Shown one piece after another: positions 1 to 8,790 of a stretch of 64,000 nucleotides of DNA. The stretch's first letter is position 1, and every line of letters begins with the position of its first letter. Origin of the DNA: Prevotella sp. Lineage in GTDB: Bacteria; Bacteroidota; Bacteroidia; Bacteroidales; Bacteroidaceae. The notes below the pieces were generated by a model. The model was not told where the DNA came from, did not search any database, and worked only from the letters and a program-made list of their open reading frames with translations. A program made the position numbers and the translations under genes. The stretch lies in contig JAFZRU010000016.1 in NCBI GenBank assembly GCA_017619755.1, positions 1 through 64,000 of the forward strand, given 5' to 3'.

Positions 1-239
1 ACTCGCCGCACTCGGGCGGCTCGCGCAGTTCTGTCTTGTCCCAGGACGCTCCTTCATACTCTTGAGCCCAAAAGCACCTTCAAAAAAAATTGAACGGCTC
101 GTATCTCTACCCCCCGCCGACCGGCCATTCGCACCACTCGGGCGCGGGCCTGCGGCGGGATTCTTGTACTACTTCTCTGTCTTCATGTAATCCTTTCAAA
201 GAGCGATTCGCTGATTTGCTTTTTTAAGCGCAGCGAATG
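1..239 (-). other. GC-rich structured leader or RNA of unknown identity
   Basis: This stretch holds no convincing protein gene. It is much richer in G and C than the AT-rich sequence next to it and contains strong inverted repeats: GCCGC/GCGGC around 5-20, and a long arm in which CCCGCCG near 105-120 faces CGGCGGG near 150-162. A good minus-strand promoter lies just to the right, so a transcript would start near 233 and run leftward out of the window. A five-codon ORF (MKTEK) starts at 187 on that strand. It may be a structured 5' leader of a gene beyond the edge or a non-coding RNA; I could not match it to a known RNA family. Confidence 0.35.
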
Positions 240-270
240 CAAAGGTAAGGCGTTTTTTTGAACTACCAAA
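240..270 (-). promoter_or_regulatory. Bacteroidota-type promoter
   Basis: On the minus strand a -33 TTTG (267-270) is followed after 19 nt by a -7 box TACCTTTG (240-247). This fits the Bacteroidota sigma consensus TTTG-N19-21-TAnnTTTG exactly. It drives transcription leftward into the GC-rich structured region. Confidence 0.65.
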
Positions 271-375
271 ATTTTCGATAAAATTTTTGCAGGAAATGCG
301 TATTATTTAACGTTTGTTAAGCTTTAAATGACGTTTTTGAGATTAAAACAGGGGTTTTTCCATCGAAACTTATTT

Positions 376-1740
376 TCACTTGACAAGCATGGCCTTTCCT
401 GGTTGCAGATATACACCTCTTTTATATGGTGTGATGCCATTGCCCGGCTCCACCTTCCTACCTTGCAGGTCATAAATGTCCAGGCATTCCTCCATACCAA
501 TAGTATTCAATTGCCTTATATTTGTTACGGCCTCCTTGATGCCCTGCATCATATAGGAATTGTAGATGGTTTTCAACGCCCTGTTGATGATAGTCATAGA
601 CGGTCTGTTGCAATAGTTGATGTCCCAAGCGAAAGCCGCCATTCCTCTTTGTGCTGCGAGAGAATTGATTCTCTCATAAAAAAACCAAATGGACTGATTG
701 TGGAGAGTTTGGTTTTCATCAACAATTCTCCAATTGGCTCCATATTCTCCAATAATGACAGGAATTCCCTTTTCCACGAATTTGCTGTACATTTTGTCGA
801 GTTGCCTTTCCATATAGGCTTCCTCATATTGAGAGCCATATCTTTGAGGCGACCCTCCGGAATGGTTCATGCTCCCCCAATAGTAGAACATCTTTCCCCA
901 GTCCTCATCCTTCTCCATTCCACAGAATTGCCATGGTGAGTAATAATGCACTTCCAGCATTAGTTTTCCTTCCACCACATCCTTTGGCAGAGAATTCATA
1001 TAAGAGTATGTTTTGTCAATATCGGTTGATGGGCCTTGCACAATGAGAACTCGCTTGGCATTGTTGCCGCCTGTGGCCCTAACCGCGTCAATAAAAGCCT
1101 GTTCATATCTAAGCAAGACGTTGGTTTTAGCCTGATTGTCAACATCAGGTTCGTTAAGTCCGGCAAAAAGAAGATGCTCATCAAATTCATCAAATTCAGT
1201 GGCGATTTGTGTCCAGATGTTCTTCATCACCGTCTCTTTCTCCTTGACATTATCCTCCGTGATGTTGTCAAAGCTTCTCTCCAACCATCCACCATCGTAA
1301 TGGTCGTTGAGCACTACATAAAGACCGATGTCAGTGCAATATTTCACCACTTCTTTCACCCTAAGAATCCAAGCGGGATCAATGGTATGTGTTTGCGGGT
1401 CGATGATATGTCCGCACATCCAGTTGCATGGTATTCTGACAGCCTTGAATCCCTGTTGCTTGACAAACTCGATGATTTGCTTGGAAGTTTTGACACTTTG
1501 CCAGTGTGTCTCCGTCCCTACACCATAGTTTTCATCAATCGGAGGAATGGATGTTCTCCAGTTGATGGCCTCCATAGTGTTTCCCAGGTTCCATCCCGGG
1601 TTCATCTCCCCGATGATTTCCATCGCCGTCCTTTCCATTCCCTCCTGAGCGTGGATGGAAGGGAAAGCAACAGCCAAGAGAAGGGCGACGAAAAGCCTCT
1701 TCCTATTGCTCCTTGACGACCTCATTGTCTTCAGCTGCAT
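376..1740 (-). CDS. GH5 family endoglucanase/glycanase with T9SS-like tail
   Basis: Secreted glycoside hydrolase of family 5, probably an endo-beta-glucanase or related endoglycanase (GWNLGNT at residues 49-55 resembles subfamily 4). A signal peptide covers about residues 14-31 (RLFVALLLAVAF...HAQ). The acid/base glutamate is in GLNEPD (E197) and the nucleophile in IIGEYGAN (E332); HYY at 265-267 and the RIPCNW block around 102-107 fit the TIM-barrel active site. The last 40 residues (DIYDLQGRKV ... RGVYLQPGKAMLVK) resemble the short Por/T9SS-type C-terminal tail of Prevotella exoenzymes, which suggests export by the type IX system. The start overlaps the upstream lipoprotein gene by 38 nt; the Met at 1725 is an equally good start. 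Exact substrate cannot be read from the sequence. Confidence 0.9.
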   Translation of the reverse strand: MQLKTMRSSRSNRKRLFVALLLAVAFPSIHAQEGMERTAMEIIGEMNPGWNLGNTMEAINWRTSIPPIDENYGVGTETHWQSVKTSKQIIEFVKQQGFKAVRIPCNWMCGHIIDPQTHTIDPAWILRVKEVVKYCTDIGLYVVLNDHYDGGWLERSFDNITEDNVKEKETVMKNIWTQIATEFDEFDEHLLFAGLNEPDVDNQAKTNVLLRYEQAFIDAVRATGGNNAKRVLIVQGPSTDIDKTYSYMNSLPKDVVEGKLMLEVHYYSPWQFCGMEKDEDWGKMFYYWGSMNHSGGSPQRYGSQYEEAYMERQLDKMYSKFVEKGIPVIIGEYGANWRIVDENQTLHNQSIWFFYERINSLAAQRGMAAFAWDINYCNRPSMTIINRALKTIYNSYMMQGIKEAVTNIRQLNTIGMEECLDIYDLQGRKVEPGNGITPYKRGVYLQPGKAMLVK

Positions 1741-2275
1741 TGCCTGTATTGGCCTTGACTACCGGGTTCCTTTCGCTGACAATGCTGTTCACCCCGTTCA
1801 TGAGAGAGTTGTAATACACGCTAATGCTGTCGATGATGTCCTCAACGTCGAAAGAGCTGTATTCAATGGTGTCGTCATGCAAGTTTTTGTAGAACGTGAT
1901 GTAGTGTTCATCCCCTGCTTCATCGCACCTCACTCTATAAGCCAACCTATTCTTTTGTCCATTAGGGTAAGCGAGGTTGGCAAAGGAGTTCTCGTCGGCA
2001 TATTTTTCCTTGATTTCGCATGCGAATTGATAAGCAGAGTCAAGATCCTGCTCAATGAACTGCATGAGCCGCAGTCTGTAAGCCTGGACTTCGAGCAAAG
2101 TGGCCTCGAGTTTAGTCAAAGGGCAGAAAGCGGAGTCAGGTGTGATATTTCCCACGACTTTCACCTCCCTGTCGGCATAGTTTTTGTCGAGATATTCTTG
2201 CACTTGTTTTTTATCGCTCTTGCATGCCAAGAATGCGACAGCAATTACCAAAAAAGTGAGGATTTTTCTTTTCAT
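1703..2275 (-). CDS. putative lipoprotein of unknown function
   Basis: A 190-residue protein I do not recognise. The start at 2275 (MKRKILTFLVIAVAFLACKS) gives a signal peptide with a type II lipobox ending in Cys18; the longer open frame to 2377 has no upstream support. The mature part is charged and mostly helical, with no motif I can name. It overlaps the following GH5 gene, so the two are probably co-transcribed. A weak -7-like match (TAATTTCG on the minus strand, 2302-2309) sits about 30 nt upstream. Presumed lipid-anchored in the periplasm or outer membrane. Confidence 0.7.
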   Translation of the reverse strand: MKRKILTFLVIAVAFLACKSDKKQVQEYLDKNYADREVKVVGNITPDSAFCPLTKLEATLLEVQAYRLRLMQFIEQDLDSAYQFACEIKEKYADENSFANLAYPNGQKNRLAYRVRCDEAGDEHYITFYKNLHDDTIEYSSFDVEDIIDSISVYYNSLMNGVNSIVSERNPVVKANTGNAAEDNEVVKEQ

Positions 2276-2361
2276 ATGTTCAGACTGTTGGTTTGACGTT
2301 GCGAAATTACGAAAAAATTTTGAAAAAGCGTTCTTTGAACGTATTTTTTCGTAAGATTTTT

Positions 2362-2382
2362 TGTGGTTGTAATACAACCACA
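2362..2382. repeat. perfect 9-bp inverted repeat
   Basis: TGTGGTTGT-AAT-ACAACCACA forms a perfect hairpin in the spacer between the lipoprotein gene and the PagL-like gene. It is flanked by a T-run on the left (plus-strand reading), so on the minus strand it is followed by A residues and is not a standard terminator for the PagL-like gene upstream of it. It could be a protein-binding palindrome; its role is unknown. Confidence 0.45.
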
Positions 2383-2408
2383 GACCGAACCGTTCGTGGC
2401 GGTTGCTG

Positions 2409-3716
2409 CTAATCCTTGCTTTTGTGCTGGAGGCTAATGGGCAGGGAAAGATGAATTTCCGTGAGGTCAGCCTTGGTGGAATGCGCCTTTACCGAAGCTC
2501 CGATGGACAAATGGCGTTTGCCAGGCAATGTATATTTCAATCCTATTCTCTCATAGTACCTTTTCTCCATGACCTTGGCGTTTTCCCCCATCTCACGATA
2601 AAGATACCATCCGAAAGACATGGCGAGGGAGAGTTGTTTGTAGAAAGCCTGGTGCTTGAAAGCAAGTCCCACAGACCAGGGACTGTGCTCTGCATCCACG
2701 CCCCTTTTCTGCTCAATTTTCTCCACCGTCGATGCATATCCTCCATAGAAAAGGTCCAGCCCCACGCCCGAGGCCCATTTCCTGTCATACCTGCACATCA
2801 AATCTGCCTGTGCCGAGTAGGCAATATAGAGTTTGAAGTCACCTGTTCTGTAATCTTCCTCTCCCATAGGGGTTTTATATTGCGTCTGGTCCCACTCCTC
2901 GTAAAGTGTTCTCGCCCCCACCCCCGCTGTGAGTTCGACATACCATTTCTTCTCAAAAGGATTGAAGGATCTTTTCATCCCCATCGTTCTCACATGTTCG
3001 AAATGCGGCATATAGGCAAGTCCGATAGTCGGCCCTACAAAATTGGCGCCCTTGTTGGGTCTTCCGAGAGTTCCGTTGCTGAGATGCCAGTAATCCACCC
3101 CCGCCCTCAGACCCCAATCAGGCATGAAGCGCCATGTAAGATGCGCTCCCAGTCCGAAATAGATGAGGAAATGAGACCCAATGAGCTCGTCATCCACATT
3201 GTTGTCTTTGTCATAGATGGTGTTGGAATATCCCAATCCGGTAGAAATGGCAGCGTCGGCCTCGAAAAATTTGTTTCTGAAAAAAGGTCTTGCGAAAGTC
3301 CCGTAGAGAGCCACTACATTTCCCATTCGTGAATCATAGTCCACTGGTTGTGCCAATCCCCAATGCTTGTCTTGGCTTTTGTGCATGGTGACGTTGTGAT
3401 TAAGCGCCACCTTCATCCTCGCACTGATGACAGGCAAGCCATAGTCTTGGTCGAAATCACTGCTATCCTCAGGCAAAGACCTGTGTTCCAAAGCGACATC
3501 GAAGGAGAAATTGTTTTTTCCTTTCTGCCACTTCTCCTGGTATTTGTCCACAACTATGATTTTTCCAGGACCGGCTCCGGCAGCCACCCCCCACCTTTCA
3601 GTTTTATTGTCCTGAGCCTCTGCATGGATGGCGAACAACAGACAGGCAACCAGGGTCGCCGTGCATGCGTGGCATCTTCGAAGATGTTGGCTATGTTGTA
3701 TCACCATTCCCTGCAT
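2409..3716 (-). CDS. PagL-like acyloxyacyl hydrolase family outer-membrane barrel
   Basis: A 435-residue predicted outer-membrane beta-barrel. The N-terminal half carries the lipid A 3-O-deacylase (PagL) signature: a His-x-Ser-Asn-Gly block (YWHLSNGTLGRPNKG, around residues 206-220) followed by a glycine-rich strand ending in GPTIGLAY. The C-terminal half (from about residue 245) looks like a second set of barrel strands (ERIGLKY...HLSIGASVKAHSTKADLTE) without the catalytic block, an arrangement seen in Bacteroidales members annotated as acyloxyacyl hydrolases. A cleavable signal ends near HAEAQ (residue 35). It is the last gene of a run with tatD, a hypothetical gene, a prenyl synthase and a TonB-like gene. 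Lipid A deacylation is inferred from family and untested. Confidence 0.75.
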   Translation of the reverse strand: MQGMVIQHSQHLRRCHACTATLVACLLFAIHAEAQDNKTERWGVAAGAGPGKIIVVDKYQEKWQKGKNNFSFDVALEHRSLPEDSSDFDQDYGLPVISARMKVALNHNVTMHKSQDKHWGLAQPVDYDSRMGNVVALYGTFARPFFRNKFFEADAAISTGLGYSNTIYDKDNNVDDELIGSHFLIYFGLGAHLTWRFMPDWGLRAGVDYWHLSNGTLGRPNKGANFVGPTIGLAYMPHFEHVRTMGMKRSFNPFEKKWYVELTAGVGARTLYEEWDQTQYKTPMGEEDYRTGDFKLYIAYSAQADLMCRYDRKWASGVGLDLFYGGYASTVEKIEQKRGVDAEHSPWSVGLAFKHQAFYKQLSLAMSFGWYLYREMGENAKVMEKRYYERIGLKYTLPGKRHLSIGASVKAHSTKADLTEIHLSLPISLQHKSKD

Positions 3717-3722
3717 TGAAAA

Positions 3723-4496
3723 TCAGACACATCTTGGAAAAGTTCTCAATGCGTTTTGAGTGGTGGTATCTGCCACGACTTCCTTTTCAATACCATAGCA
3801 CTGTGCCATTTTTTCGATGACATGCGTAATGAAAGCACTCTCGTTTCTCTTTCCCCTCATAGGCACGGGTGCCATGTATGGTGCGTCGGTTTCCAGCACG
3901 ATGCGTTGTAGAGGCAGTTGCTTGACCACCTCCGGCAGGTTGCTTTTCTTGAAAGTAAGCACGCCCCCTATCCCCAGGCAAAAGTTGTCAAATTCCAGAA
4001 GTTGCTTAGCCTCGGTGAGATTGCCAGTGAAGCAATGGAACACACCGCCGTTGAGCCGCCCCTTGTATTTCTTCAGAATGGCAACGAGTTGGTTTTGCGC
4101 CTTTCTGCTATGTATCATAAGAGGTAAATTCATTTGGCAAGCCCACTCCACCTGTCTCTCGAAAGCCTCCATCTGCTCCTTCTCAAATTCACGGCTCCAG
4201 TAGAAATCGAGACCCACCTCACCGATGGCAATGAAATTTCCAGGCAGTCTTTCCTGCATATTGTCGAGAACCTCGTTGTAGTTCCCTCTCACCTCTTCAG
4301 GATGTAGTCCAACCATGGGGTATGCGAAATCAGCATATAGGTTGCACACCTCCTCCACCTTGTCCAATGATGGAAGGTCAATCGCAGGCACGAAAATTTT
4401 AGTCGCCCCCGCTTCTTTAGCCCTTTCCACCACCTGTTTTCGGTCACTATCGAACTCCTTTCCGTCAAGGTGTGCATGTGTGTCTATAAAATTCAT
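3723..4496 (-). CDS. tatD: TatD family metal-dependent hydrolase (DNase)
   Basis: A 257-residue TatD-type amidohydrolase-fold protein. Metal ligands are visible in order: THAHLD (H7, H9), IGEVGLDFYW, MIHSRKA, the HCFTG block, and the terminal ETDAPYMAP with the catalytic Asp. Members act as 3'-5' exonucleases or phosphodiesterases in the cytoplasm. Length matches the family. Its start overlaps the stop of the upstream hypothetical gene by 4 nt (ATGA type), and the PagL-like gene starts 6 nt after its stop, so it sits inside an operon. Confidence 0.93.
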   Translation of the reverse strand: MNFIDTHAHLDGKEFDSDRKQVVERAKEAGATKIFVPAIDLPSLDKVEEVCNLYADFAYPMVGLHPEEVRGNYNEVLDNMQERLPGNFIAIGEVGLDFYWSREFEKEQMEAFERQVEWACQMNLPLMIHSRKAQNQLVAILKKYKGRLNGGVFHCFTGNLTEAKQLLEFDNFCLGIGGVLTFKKSNLPEVVKQLPLQRIVLETDAPYMAPVPMRGKRNESAFITHVIEKMAQCYGIEKEVVADTTTQNALRTFPRCV

Positions 4497-5194
4497 TCTT
4501 CCAAATGTTTCTCATGCCTCCTGTAATAATACACCACTCCGTATTTTTTACAGAGTTGGTATTTTTTTTCGGGAGGTTCGTTTTCAAAATGTTTTTCTAT
4601 TTGGTTCCACAAGTCGAGTATGACCTCATCTACTTGCGGCCTTAGCGTGTCGATATCAGCCAACGCCCCCGCCGTTTTGTTTTTATATTGTCGTTGTGCG
4701 TTGTATTTTTCCTTGAAGACATCGAAATGCGTGGCCACGGCTCCTATGGAAGGGGAGAGGATGGGCTTTCCCCCCTCTTTCACCCTTTTTCTCTCCGCCT
4801 GTATGACCCTCGTTCCCCACTGCATGATGGCCTCTGCCGTCTTGAGGTATGGCACAAGTTTTTCATCGGGCTTGATGCCATATTCTTTGAGACAATCTTC
4901 AGGCACCTCCCCTCTTTCCACAGCGAGGAAAAGCACCTGGATGAAATGGCTGATGTAAGTCATGGCGTTATGCTGCAAGTTGGCCATCCTTTTGGAATAT
5001 CTCACTTGTGTCCTCATGGAGGTGGCGTGTTGGCCGCATGCATCACTGAGCAAGGCATAGAGTTTCTGTGCCTTGGCAAGGGAATTTCTGTCGATGAACC
5101 TCCCCGCCACAGTATAGACGTCGTTGTTGTCGGTGAGGGCCTCGAGGGCCTTCAGCCTTGCAGCGTCGGTTTTCGGTAATCGCCGGTATGGCAT
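4493..5194 (-). CDS. conserved hypothetical protein
   Basis: A 233-residue protein rich in charged residues and probably all-helical. No signal peptide or membrane segment is visible and no domain is recognised. It starts one nucleotide after the stop of the polyprenyl synthase gene and ends overlapping tatD by 4 nt, so it is translationally tied to both. The neighbourhood suggests a cytoplasmic housekeeping role. I do not assign a function. Confidence 0.8.
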   Translation of the reverse strand: MPYRRLPKTDAARLKALEALTDNNDVYTVAGRFIDRNSLAKAQKLYALLSDACGQHATSMRTQVRYSKRMANLQHNAMTYISHFIQVLFLAVERGEVPEDCLKEYGIKPDEKLVPYLKTAEAIMQWGTRVIQAERKRVKEGGKPILSPSIGAVATHFDVFKEKYNAQRQYKNKTAGALADIDTLRPQVDEVILDLWNQIEKHFENEPPEKKYQLCKKYGVVYYYRRHEKHLEE

Positions 5195-5195
5195 G

Positions 5196-6170
5196 TCAGT
5201 ACTCCCTTTTCATCATTTCCTTTATATATGCCCTCATCTCCGTCTTCCTTCCCTCCGGCACATTGATGGCATCGAGATATTTGACACCCTCGTTGAAATA
5301 GTAGTTGATTTTTTCTATGGCCAACTGATTGATTCCTATTTCATTGTAGATTTCAGTGACGGCTGCGATTTTCTCCTGCGCGTCGGGGTTGGGTATGTCG
5401 ATCCACTTCATGAGCGTTTCCCTTTGCTTTTCGTTAGCCAAGGCGATGGCATTGATGAGCATGTATGTCTTTTTGTTGGAAATGATGTCCCCACCGATGG
5501 CTTTTCCGAAGACCTTGGTGTCACCATACACGTCAAGGAAGTCATCCTGGAGTTGGAAAGCCAGTCCTATCTTCTCCCCGAATTTGTAAATGTTTTCGGC
5601 ATCAGCCTTGTCGGCATCCGCCAAGATGGCACCCATTTTGGTGGCACAAGCGAGCAAGACGCTTGTTTTCAGCCTGATCATCTCAATATACTCCTCCTCG
5701 GTCACGTCGTTGCGGCTTTCGAAGTCCATATCATACTGCTGTCCCTCCCCTATTTCGAGAGCCGTTTCTGTGAAGAGCGAAATGATGGGTTTCAGTTTTT
5801 CCGGTTTGCATTGTGACATCTGTTGGAATGCGAGGACCAGCATGGAGTCTCCCGAAAGGATGGCCGTATTAGCATCCCATCTTTTATGGACAGTCATGTG
5901 CCCTCTTCGTAGGTCGGCATTGTCCATGAGGTCGTCGTGCAACAGTGTATAGTTGTGATAGGTTTCCAGAGCGCAAGCAGAAGAGAGTATGCTCTGTGGG
6001 TCTTCCTTGAAAAGGTTGTAAGCGAGCATCATGAGTGTAGGCCTGATGCGCTTTCCTCCTATGGCCAACACATACTTGATAGGTTCGTATAGGCTTTGCG
6101 GCTTCCTCTCGTATGGCATACGGTCGAGGTAGTCGTTGATGAGTTGAAGGATTTCGTTTGAATTAAGCAT
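5196..6170 (-). CDS. polyprenyl diphosphate synthase (isoprenoid chain elongation)
   Basis: A 324-residue trans-isoprenyl diphosphate synthase. The first Asp-rich motif is DDLMD (79-83, followed by RRG) and the second DDFLD (209-213); GGKRIRP (38-44) and the Tyr/His block before the first motif bind isopentenyl diphosphate. It condenses isopentenyl units onto an allylic diphosphate for quinone or carrier-lipid side chains; chain length (octaprenyl or geranylgeranyl type) cannot be fixed by eye. It lies 34 nt after the TonB-like gene and 1 nt before the next gene. Confidence 0.92.
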   Translation of the reverse strand: MLNSNEILQLINDYLDRMPYERKPQSLYEPIKYVLAIGGKRIRPTLMMLAYNLFKEDPQSILSSACALETYHNYTLLHDDLMDNADLRRGHMTVHKRWDANTAILSGDSMLVLAFQQMSQCKPEKLKPIISLFTETALEIGEGQQYDMDFESRNDVTEEEYIEMIRLKTSVLLACATKMGAILADADKADAENIYKFGEKIGLAFQLQDDFLDVYGDTKVFGKAIGGDIISNKKTYMLINAIALANEKQRETLMKWIDIPNPDAQEKIAAVTEIYNEIGINQLAIEKINYYFNEGVKYLDAINVPEGRKTEMRAYIKEMMKREY

Positions 6171-6204
6171 ATTTGTTGATTATTTGTGTATCGATGACAA
6201 AATT

Positions 6205-6912
6205 TCAAAGTTTGAAGACAACGGGAAGGTTGACAAGCGTTCGGCACGGTTTTCCATTGATGAGGCCCGGTTGCCATTTAGGCATCATCCTGACCACCCT
6301 CAGTGCCTCTTTGTCAAGCCTTTGTTCGGCAGACTTGACAAGTTTAATGTCAGACACTGTTCCGTCGGCATTGACGACGAAAGACACCTTCACCTTTCCG
6401 CTCACCTTGTCGTTTTTTGCCGTCTCCGGGTATTTGAGGTTTTGGGTGAGCCATCTGACGAGTTGGGACATCCCCCCGGGGAAGACGGGAAGGTCATCGA
6501 GTTCCCTGATGGTTTTCACCTCCTCTTCCTGTTGGTCGATGAGCACCGCCTCCACCTTGTCCTCCACATTCTCCTCGGCCATCTCCTCTTCCACGGCAAG
6601 TTCGGGCTTCATCTCCATCGTCTCCTCCTCCTTGCTTTCGTTTTCATAGACCTCCTGCACCACCTCTATTTTTTCGGAGGGTGCGTTCTCCTGAGTCTCT
6701 TCTTTTGGCAAAGGCATATCGAGGGGTGGAATGAATTCCATGTCCTCTGCTATCTCGTCGAGGAAATCGGCGTCGAGCATTCCGTCCACCTCGTTAAAGG
6801 AGAATTCGATGGCAATGACGAAGCATGCGAGGGCGAAAGCCAGTCCCATCGCCAACCATGCCGGCCTTCTCCTCTCCAGATCGGCACTTCGACTTTTCTT
6901 CACCTCCATCAT
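6205..6912 (-). CDS. TonB-family energy transducer
   Basis: A 235-residue protein with a short cytoplasmic arm, one transmembrane helix (about 18-36, AWLAMGLAFALACFVIAI), a long Glu/Pro-rich periplasmic linker and a C-terminal TonB domain from about residue 155 (PVFPGGMSQLVRWL...LKYPETAK...GKVKVSFVVNADGTV...PKWQPGLINGKP). It should transmit the proton-motive force to outer-membrane TonB-dependent receptors. No ExbB/ExbD partner is adjacent. It is the first gene of the five-gene minus-strand run ending with the PagL-like barrel. A candidate -7 element for it lies at 7012-7019 (TATTTTTG on the minus strand). Confidence 0.9.
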   Translation of the reverse strand: MMEVKKSRSADLERRRPAWLAMGLAFALACFVIAIEFSFNEVDGMLDADFLDEIAEDMEFIPPLDMPLPKEETQENAPSEKIEVVQEVYENESKEEETMEMKPELAVEEEMAEENVEDKVEAVLIDQQEEEVKTIRELDDLPVFPGGMSQLVRWLTQNLKYPETAKNDKVSGKVKVSFVVNADGTVSDIKLVKSAEQRLDKEALRVVRMMPKWQPGLINGKPCRTLVNLPVVFKL

Positions 6913-7042
6913 GCTACGTTTGTGAGATTAAAAGTTTCCAATTCATCCAATAATCGGGTGAAAAATGCGTTATAAATACGTCGTATCACCCTGAAAGATG
7001 ATTTCAAGGTACAAAAATAACTCAGATATTTGAAAAAAGGTG

Positions 7043-7050
7043 TATCTTTG
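7043..7050 (+). promoter_or_regulatory. -7 promoter element of porQ
   Basis: TATCTTTG matches the Bacteroidota -7 consensus TAnnTTTG and is followed by CC. It settles the start of porQ: an ATG-like start at 7030 would lie upstream of the promoter, so translation must begin at 7072. A TTTG at 7029-7032 is too close (10 nt) to be the -33 box. Confidence 0.55.
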
Positions 7051-7071
7051 CCGTCAAAAAAGCAAAAAAGG

Positions 7072-8016
7072 ATGAAAAAAGGTGTTTTCCTACTCATATC
7101 CGCCCTCATTTCCCTGTCGAGTGCTGGCCAGGAGAGCCAGAGCGCATACACCTTTCTGCGCTTGCCAGTGAGTGCCCATGGTGCCGCTTTGGGTGGTGAG
7201 AACATCACATTGATAGAGGATGACGCCTCCTTGTTGTTTTCCAACCCCGCCCTTCTCTCTTCCGTGAGCGACCGCACTCTTGGTTTGAACTATATGAACT
7301 ACATGTCGGGGGTGCAGACGGGCAGTGCGAGTTATTGCTGGGTGATGAAGGAGCGCACAACATTAGGTGTAAGCGCCCAATTGATGGACTATGGCAAGAT
7401 GAAGGAGATGGACGCCAACCAAGTGGAGCTTGGCGAGTTTTCCGCCCGCGACATCGCCCTCGGCGTCAGCCTTTGCCATTCGCTAACCAACCGTCTTAGT
7501 GGCGGCATCACAGCCAAATGGGTGACGAGCTATATCGCAGGATACAACTCCATGGCAATGTGCGTGGACTTGGGATTGAATTACTATGACCCTGAAAATA
7601 ACTTGTCCTTGTCTCTTACGGGCCGCAATCTTGGTGGTCAGTTGAAAGCCTTCGACGAGGAGTACGAGCGTCTTCCATTTGAGTTGCAAGCCGGTGTGTC
7701 GAAGAAGTTGTCCGGCGCCCCTCTTCGTTTCTCGGCCACCTTGTTGGACCTCACCCATTGGGATTACAAATTTGTCAACCATCTTGCTGTAGGTGTTGAC
7801 GTGTTGTTGTCCGACCAGGTGTGGGTGGGAGCCGGTATGAATTTTCGCCGCATGAACGAAATGAAGGTGCCAGATGGCGACGATGAGAGCAGCCACGGTG
7901 CTGGATTGTCCCTTGGTGCCGGTGTTCAGTTGGAGCGTTTCAAAATTGGTGTTGCCTACGGCAAATACCATGTGTCCTCCTCCTCGATAATAGCCAACAT
8001 ATCATTCAACCTATAA
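7072..8016 (+). CDS. porQ: type IX secretion system protein PorQ
   Basis: A 314-residue outer-membrane beta-barrel of the PorQ/PorV-like (FadL-like) group. The signal peptide is [20 protein letters not shown]. The N-terminal signature [21 protein letters not shown]...[13 protein letters not shown] is characteristic of PorQ, followed by amphipathic strands ending in aromatic residues. PorQ helps anchor the PorZ attachment component of the T9SS at the cell surface. It lies 5 nt before cmk. This T9SS component fits the sorting-tail proteins elsewhere in the window (GH5, GH53, the mini-protein at 23.9-24.2 kb). Confidence 0.88.
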   Translation: MKKGVFLLISALISLSSAGQESQSAYTFLRLPVSAHGAALGGENITLIEDDASLLFSNPALLSSVSDRTLGLNYMNYMSGVQTGSASYCWVMKERTTLGVSAQLMDYGKMKEMDANQVELGEFSARDIALGVSLCHSLTNRLSGGITAKWVTSYIAGYNSMAMCVDLGLNYYDPENNLSLSLTGRNLGGQLKAFDEEYERLPFELQAGVSKKLSGAPLRFSATLLDLTHWDYKFVNHLAVGVDVLLSDQVWVGAGMNFRRMNEMKVPDGDDESSHGAGLSLGAGVQLERFKIGVAYGKYHVSSSSIIANISFNL

Positions 8017-8021
8017 TCATT

Positions 8022-8717
8022 ATGAAAAAGATTACGATAGCAATCGACGGCCATTCTTCATGTGGGAAGAGTACTATGGCCAAAGACCTGGCTCAAAAAG
8101 TGGGCTATGTGTATGTTGACACGGGTGCGATGTATCGTGCCGTGACCTATTACGCCCTCCAACACTCCCTCTTCGACGACGAGGGTGTGCTTGACACAGA
8201 GGCCCTGGCCTCCGCCCTCCCCCACCTCACCATCAGTTTCAAGGCCAACGCCTCCACAGGCCGCCCCGACACTTACCTTGACGGAGAGTGCGTGGAGGCT
8301 TTCATCCGCGGCATGGAGGTGTCTGGCAAAGTGAGCGAGGTAGCCGCCCTGCCGTTCGTTCGCGAGGCATTGGTGGCTCAGCAGCAGCGCATGGGTGAGG
8401 AGAAAGGTGTTGTGATGGACGGTCGTGACATCGGCACGGTGGTGTTCCCCAACGCGGAGTTGAAGGTTTTTGTCACCGCCTCGGCAGAGGTTCGCGCCCG
8501 TCGTCGGTACGACGAGTTGACAGGCAAGGGGGAAGCAGCCGACTACGACGAGATATTGCGCAACGTATTGGATCGTGACTACCAAGACAGCCATCGTGAG
8601 GTGAGTCCCCTTCGCAAGGCTCCCGACGCGATAGAGTTGGACAACAGCTATATGACCATCCCCGAGCAGAATGCTTGGCTTTACGAGCAATTTCTTCGTG
8701 CCTCGGAGGAGTCATAA
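8022..8717 (+). CDS. cmk: cytidylate kinase
   Basis: A 231-residue (d)CMP kinase that phosphorylates CMP/dCMP with ATP in the cytoplasm. The P-loop is at residues 10-18 (GHSSCGKST), followed by the family blocks [16 protein letters not shown] and [40 protein letters not shown] near the C-terminus is typical. It follows porQ by 5 nt and ends just before a bidirectional terminator. Confidence 0.96.
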   Translation: MKKITIAIDGHSSCGKSTMAKDLAQKVGYVYVDTGAMYRAVTYYALQHSLFDDEGVLDTEALASALPHLTISFKANASTGRPDTYLDGECVEAFIRGMEVSGKVSEVAALPFVREALVAQQQRMGEEKGVVMDGRDIGTVVFPNAELKVFVTASAEVRARRRYDELTGKGEAADYDEILRNVLDRDYQDSHREVSPLRKAPDAIELDNSYMTIPEQNAWLYEQFLRASEES

Positions 8718-8739
8718 CCTGTGCCAAGGATAAAGAAGA

Positions 8740-8765
8740 AGCCGGCCCCATAATTGGAGCCGGCT
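8740..8765. terminator. bidirectional rho-independent terminator
   Basis: AGCCGGCCCC and GGAGCCGGCT form a 10-position stem with one mismatch around an ATAATT loop. TATTTT follows on the plus strand, and a T-rich tract follows on the minus strand. It can end both the porQ-cmk transcript and the convergent protease transcript. Confidence 0.8.
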
Positions 8766-8790
8766 ATTTTCATCAATAACTACTAATTAT

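Noticed and set aside
328..1716. Two plus-strand frames of 203 and 226 codons
   Set aside because: Both are opposite the GH5 gene, whose catalytic motifs and signal peptide show that the minus strand is coding.
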